Shown here: positions 8,251 through 10,799 of the stretch, one piece after another
Position numbering within the stretch: position 1 is the first letter of the stretch
How the letters are laid out: every line of letters begins with the position of its first letter
Notes under the pieces: generated by a model
Told to the model about the DNA's origin: nothing
The model's database searches: none
What the model saw: only the letters and a program-made list of their open reading frames with translations
Translations under genes and position numbers: made by a program
NCBI GenBank assembly: GCA_023390675.1
Contig: JAEWCK010000210.1
Span: 1 to 10,799, forward strand
DNA length: 10,799 bases
Direction of reading: 5' to 3'
Source of the DNA: Pseudomonadota bacterium
GTDB taxonomy: Bacteria; Pseudomonadota; Alphaproteobacteria; Sphingomonadales; Sphingomonadaceae

Positions 8251-8419
8251 TGATTCACCCCTCCGGGCAGTTGGTATACGCGCCGCGCATGGCGGCATTC
8301 CTGGGGCGGCGGCGACACTGGTGCGGGCGATTTTGCGGGTCAACAGGAAATCGCTGCATCCCCGCCGCCTGTTCGCGAGGCCGCCTCGTCGCCACGCCGC
8401 CCCCGGCTTCCGGCGAGAG
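8251..8419 (-). promoter_or_regulatory. glcB upstream region with weak promoter candidate
   Basis: This is the 169-bp gap between the regulator stop and the glcB start. Reading on the minus strand, TTGACC at 8343-8338 is a fair -35 box, followed after 17 nt by CAGTGT (8320-8315), a poor -10. GTATAC at 8279-8274 lies 24 nt before the glcB ATG; this 6-bp palindrome next to TTGG is reminiscent of, but much shorter than, GntR/FadR-type operators. The glcB ribosome site GGAGGGG is at 8264-8258. No terminator with a T tract follows the regulator, so read-through from the regulator into glcB is possible. Only the ribosome site is convincing. Confidence 0.35.
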
Positions 8420-9241
8420 CTATGCGACGATAACTTCGATCCCCGCCGCCTCGAATGCGACGCGGTCGGCATCGGCGATGCCGCTGTCGGTAATCAGGCA
8501 GTGGACGAGGTCGATCCCGCCCAACGCCGAGAAGGAAGTGCGGCCGATCTTCGAGGAATCGGCGACGAGATGGACGCGCTCGGCCGATTCGATCATCGCG
8601 CGCTTGATGTGAAGATCGGCGAGCGAGGGGTAAGTGAGCCCCGCCTCGAACGAGATCGCCGCCGTCGCGAGGAACAGCTTCTGCGCGAACAGTCCGCGGA
8701 AATAGTCCGCCGACCGCTCGCCGGTCAGCGACAGCGTCGGCGCCTTGAAATGGCCGCCCGGCATGTGCACCGAGATCGAAGGCACGGCGCCGAGCATCAG
8801 CGCGATGTTGAGCCCGTTGGTGATCACGGTCAGATCCTGCCGGCTGGTCAGGTTCGCGGCGACCTCGGTGGTGGTCGAGCCGCTGTCGAAAATGATCGTC
8901 TCGCCATCGTCGATCAGCGCGGCAGCGGCGCGGCCGATGCGGCGCTTGGCGTCCATGTTGGTCAGATGCTGCAGCGAGAGCGCGCGGACCTGCTGGGGCA
9001 TCGTTTCAAGATACGCGCCGCCATGTTCGCGGACGATATGCCCTTCGGCTTCGAGCCGCTCGAGGTCCTGGCGGATCGTGACTTCGGAGACCGCGAACGC
9101 CGCCGAAAGATCGCGGACGCGCGCGCTGCCTTCCTCCTGCAGCCAGGCGAGGATCTTTCTCCGCCGGCCATTGGCGAGCGCACCCGAACCGTCGCCGCGC
9201 CTGAAATCCGCGTCGTCGCCGCGGTGGTTCGCTCTCGCCAT
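8420..9241 (-). CDS. DeoR/GlpR-family transcriptional regulator
   Basis: A 273-residue DNA-binding regulator. It has a predicted winged helix-turn-helix at residues 26-77 (RRRKILAWLQEEGSARVRDL, then VSEVTIRQDLERLEAEG, then EHGGAY), the classic DeoR N-terminal signature. A DeoR sensor domain follows, with DSGSTTTEVA at 119-128, ITNGLNIA at 140-147, MPGGHF at 160-165 and VADSSKIGRTSF at 226-237. Family members usually repress sugar or polyol catabolic genes and are released by a phosphorylated intermediate. It is divergent from the FGGY kinase, whose product is the obvious candidate ligand (inference). The ATG at 9241 has AGGGGA (9252-9247) 5 nt upstream; this start gives about 20 extra charged residues before the helix-turn-helix. 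The ORF stays open to 9352, but upstream starts lack such a site. The exact target cannot be named, so no symbol is given. Confidence 0.93.
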   Translation of the reverse strand: MARANHRGDDADFRRGDGSGALANGRRRKILAWLQEEGSARVRDLSAAFAVSEVTIRQDLERLEAEGHIVREHGGAYLETMPQQVRALSLQHLTNMDAKRRIGRAAAALIDDGETIIFDSGSTTTEVAANLTSRQDLTVITNGLNIALMLGAVPSISVHMPGGHFKAPTLSLTGERSADYFRGLFAQKLFLATAAISFEAGLTYPSLADLHIKRAMIESAERVHLVADSSKIGRTSFSALGGIDLVHCLITDSGIADADRVAFEAAGIEVIVA

Positions 9242-9356
9242 CCTCGTCCCCTGTCCGCGATAGAGCAGCAGAGCCGGCATGCATCGTCGCCGCCCTCTTG
9301 ATCGCTCTCCGCAACTCGCCCACGCCATCGCTTCGCCCGGAACCGATGGCATAACC

Positions 9357-9374
9357 TTCGTTTATTTTCGTTTC
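9357..9374 (+). repeat. TTCGTTT direct repeat, candidate operator half
   Basis: TTCGTTT occurs at 9357-9363 and again at 9367-9373, exactly 10 bp apart, so both copies face the same side of the helix. The block lies on the regulator side of the intergenic region, downstream of the minus-strand TTGACA. Tandem short repeats of TTTCG type are plausible binding sites for DeoR-family proteins. The repeat is seen directly; binding is inferred. Confidence 0.6.
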
Positions 9375-9446
9375 TTGCGCCTACCCCGTCTGCACGGCGA
9401 ACGTCACGCTGTCAAACTTGTGCTTTGATGAAATATGGAGACATAA

Positions 9447-9462
9447 TCGAAACATTTCGAAA
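9447..9462 (-). repeat. TCGAAA direct repeat, candidate operator half
   Basis: TCGAAA occurs at 9447-9452 and 9457-9462, again with a 10-bp period. On the minus strand it reads TTTCG-N5-TTTCG, the same pattern as the block at 9357-9374 but in the opposite orientation. The second copy sits in the 8-bp palindrome TTTCGAAA (9455-9462). It covers the expected -35 position for the CATAAT at 9477-9482, so a bound protein would be expected to repress the kinase. The pattern is seen; the role is inferred. Confidence 0.6.
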
Positions 9463-9509
9463 TATTCTATGTTGTGCATAATTTTGAACCTGAAGGCCAG
9501 ACCCGCAGC

Positions 9510-10799
9510 ATGCCCCTGACAACTTCCCACCAGCTCCCCGCAATCCTCGCCATCGATCAGGGCACCACCAACACCAAGGCGCTGCTGCTCTCCGAAAGCG
9601 GCGCGATCCTCGCGCAGGCGTGGCGGCCCATCCGCACGGGCCATCCGCAATCCGGGTGGGCCGAGCAATCGGGCGCAGCGATCTGGGAAAGCGTCGCCGC
9701 CGCGATCGCCGAGGTGATCGAGCGCGCGCCGCATCATGCCGTGGCGGCGATCGGCATCTCGAGCCAGCGCGAGACGGCGATGCTCTGGGACGCTGGCACC
9801 GGCGAACCCGCCGGCCCGGCGATCCTCTGGCAATGCTTGCGCACGTCGCCCCGTTGTTCGGCGCTGCGCACGGCGGGGTTCGAGGAAGAAGTCCGCGAGC
9901 GCACGGGACTAAGACTCGATCCGCTTTTCTCGGCGAGCAAGTTCGCGTGGCTGCTTGACAATATCCCCGGCGGCCGGGCACGTGCCGCACAGGGCGCGCT
10001 AAGGGCGGGGACGATCGACAGCTGGCTGCTCTGGAAGCTGACCGGCGGCGTCCACGCGACCGATCCCGGAAATGCCTCGCGCACCCAATTGTTCGGGCTC
10101 GAAACGGGCGGTTGGGATGCCTACATGGCCGAGCTTTTCGCGGTGCCGCTCATCATGCTGCCCGAAGTACGCCCGTCCGACAGCCGCTTCGGCGAGACGC
10201 GCGCGGGAGTCACCTCCCTTCCCGCCGGTATCCCCGTCCATGCGGTGATGGCGGATTCGCACGCCGCGCTGTTCGGCCACGGCATCGACGCGCCGGGGCG
10301 AGTCAAGGTGACCTGCGGCACCGGATCGTCGCTGATGGCGCTCACGCCGCAGCGGCTGCGCTCGGCGCACGGCCTCTCCGCGACGATCGCCTGGGGCGGC
10401 GCCGATGGAAACCGGCACGCATTGGAAGGCAATATCGCGGTGTCGGGACATCTGATCGCCTTCGCCACCAGCCTGCTCGGGCTGCGAGATCAGCATGCGC
10501 TGACCGAGCTCGCGATCGGGGTCGCCGATGCCGGCGGAGTCAGCTTCGTGCCCGCGCTCGCCGGCATGGGCGCGCCGCACTGGCGCGATGGGGCGCGCGG
10601 GATGATCTCGGGCATGACGCTCGGCACGCGGCCCGGGCATGTCGCCCGCGCCGCCTTCGACGCGATCGCACTGCAGATCCGCGACGTGCTCGAAGCGGCC
10701 GAGGCCGATCTCGGCTATCGCGTCGAGACGTTGTCGGTGGATGGCGGGGCTGCGCGGAACGACTTCCTGATGGAGCTGCTCGCCGGCCTGGTCGATCGC
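9510..10799 (+). CDS. FGGY-family polyol/sugar kinase, glycerol kinase-like, 3' end missing
   Basis: An ATP-dependent kinase of the FGGY (actin-like ATPase) family; 430 residues are visible of roughly 490-500 and the frame runs open off the right edge. Glycerol-kinase-like motifs occur in order: AILAIDQGTTNTKAL at 11-25 (phosphate 1 loop), ISSQRETAMLWD at 83-94, AILWQCLRT at 104-112, GLRLDPLFSASKFAWLLDN at 133-151, GTIDSWLLWKLTG at 167-179, NASRTQLF at 188-195, MADSHAALFGHG at 247-258, CGTGSSLMAL at 269-278, FVPALAGMGAPHW at 346-358 and the adenosine-site VDGGAARNDFLM at 410-421. Compared with E. coli GlpK, contacts R83, E84, W103 and D245 are kept (R87, E88, W107, D249), but Y135, Q246 and F270 are L139, S250 and S274. 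Glycerol is therefore doubtful as the substrate; another polyol such as erythritol, or a related sugar, is possible. The catalytic Asp249 is intact. The start is inferred from the motif position. It is divergent from a DeoR-type regulator that probably controls it. Confidence 0.9.
   Translation, partial: MPLTTSHQLPAILAIDQGTTNTKALLLSESGAILAQAWRPIRTGHPQSGWAEQSGAAIWESVAAAIAEVIERAPHHAVAAIGISSQRETAMLWDAGTGEPAGPAILWQCLRTSPRCSALRTAGFEEEVRERTGLRLDPLFSASKFAWLLDNIPGGRARAAQGALRAGTIDSWLLWKLTGGVHATDPGNASRTQLFGLETGGWDAYMAELFAVPLIMLPEVRPSDSRFGETRAGVTSLPAGIPVHAVMADSHAALFGHGIDAPGRVKVTCGTGSSLMALTPQRLRSAHGLSATIAWGGADGNRHALEGNIAVSGHLIAFATSLLGLRDQHALTELAIGVADAGGVSFVPALAGMGAPHWRDGARGMISGMTLGTRPGHVARAAFDAIALQIRDVLEAAEADLGYRVETLSVDGGAARNDFLMELLAGLVDR

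Larger units (their letters stand above)
9242..9509. promoter_or_regulatory. Bidirectional promoter region between regulator and kinase
   Basis: A 268-bp non-coding region whose kinase-proximal half (about 9351-9490) is much more AT-rich than the flanking genes. Toward the kinase, CATAAT at 9477-9482 is a good -10 box (five of six matches to TATAAT) and would place transcription start near 9489; a second CATAAT is at 9442-9447. No good -35 accompanies either. Toward the regulator, the minus strand has a perfect TTGACA at 9415-9410, but the sequence 17 nt downstream (CAGACG) is a poor -10. The kinase ribosome site is doubtful: GAAGG at 9492-9496 lies 13 nt from the ATG. Two repeat sets in this region are listed separately. 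Confidence 0.6.

Noticed and set aside
8274..8279. GTATAC palindrome before glcB as a regulator site
   Set aside because: Symmetry stops at 6 bp, too short to claim an operator; mentioned only as part of the glcB upstream region.
8376..8388. Short hairpin (CGAGG-CCG-CCTCG) after the regulator gene
   Set aside because: The stem is only 5 bp with no following T tract, which is expected by chance in GC-rich DNA; not a supported terminator.
6145..8472. Longer malate synthase form starting at 8472
   Set aside because: The extra residues are not family-like, would overlap the regulator's 3' end, and the 8250 start has a strong GGAGGGG at correct spacing.
8042..9301. 419-residue plus-strand ORF opposite the DeoR-type regulator
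   Set aside because: It covers the antisense of the regulator and the intergenic gap, with arginine-rich composition and no motif.
9428..9481. 17-codon ORF (starts MKYGDII) upstream of the kinase
   Set aside because: It has no Shine-Dalgarno sequence, sits in AT-rich promoter DNA over the repeats, and ends in the putative -10 box; probably chance.

Overview
This GC-rich window is bacterial and chromosomal in character. Gene content and codon use (G/C strongly preferred at third positions, which also produces long meaningless antisense ORFs) fit an alphaproteobacterium, most likely a sphingomonad. That placement is an inference from overall look; no marker gene is present.

Positions 1-6162 hold a histidine utilisation (hut) locus of the five-step type that uses separate deiminase and deformylase enzymes. 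hutF (minus strand, cut by the left edge) is divergent from a tight + strand operon hutI-hutH-hutG-hutU. HutH converts histidine to urocanate, HutU makes imidazolonepropionate, HutI makes N-formimino-glutamate, HutF deiminates it to N-formyl-glutamate, and HutG releases glutamate and formate. All three internal junctions of the + strand operon are 4-bp ATGA stop/start overlaps. A perfect 20-bp palindrome at 990-1009 sits in the 52-bp hutF/hutI gap and is very probably the operator of a GntR-type HutC repressor. The repressor gene is not in this window.

Positions 6145-8250 (minus) encode malate synthase G (glcB), convergent with hutU; the two coding regions overlap by 18 bp at their 3' ends. 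Upstream of glcB on the same strand, after a 169-bp gap, lies a DeoR/GlpR-family regulator (8420-9241). It is divergent from an FGGY-family kinase (9510 to the right edge, partial) that resembles glycerol kinase. The kinase differs from E. coli GlpK at three glycerol-pocket positions, so its substrate is uncertain.

The 268-bp AT-rich region between regulator and kinase carries two sets of TTTCG-type direct repeats, each with a 10-bp period, in opposite orientations about 90 bp apart. They are good candidates for operators of the DeoR protein.

I see no RNA genes, insertion sequences, CRISPR arrays, phage genes or convincing intrinsic terminators. The catabolic enzymes are ordinary. The regulatory regions and the kinase active site are the parts that deserve a second look.
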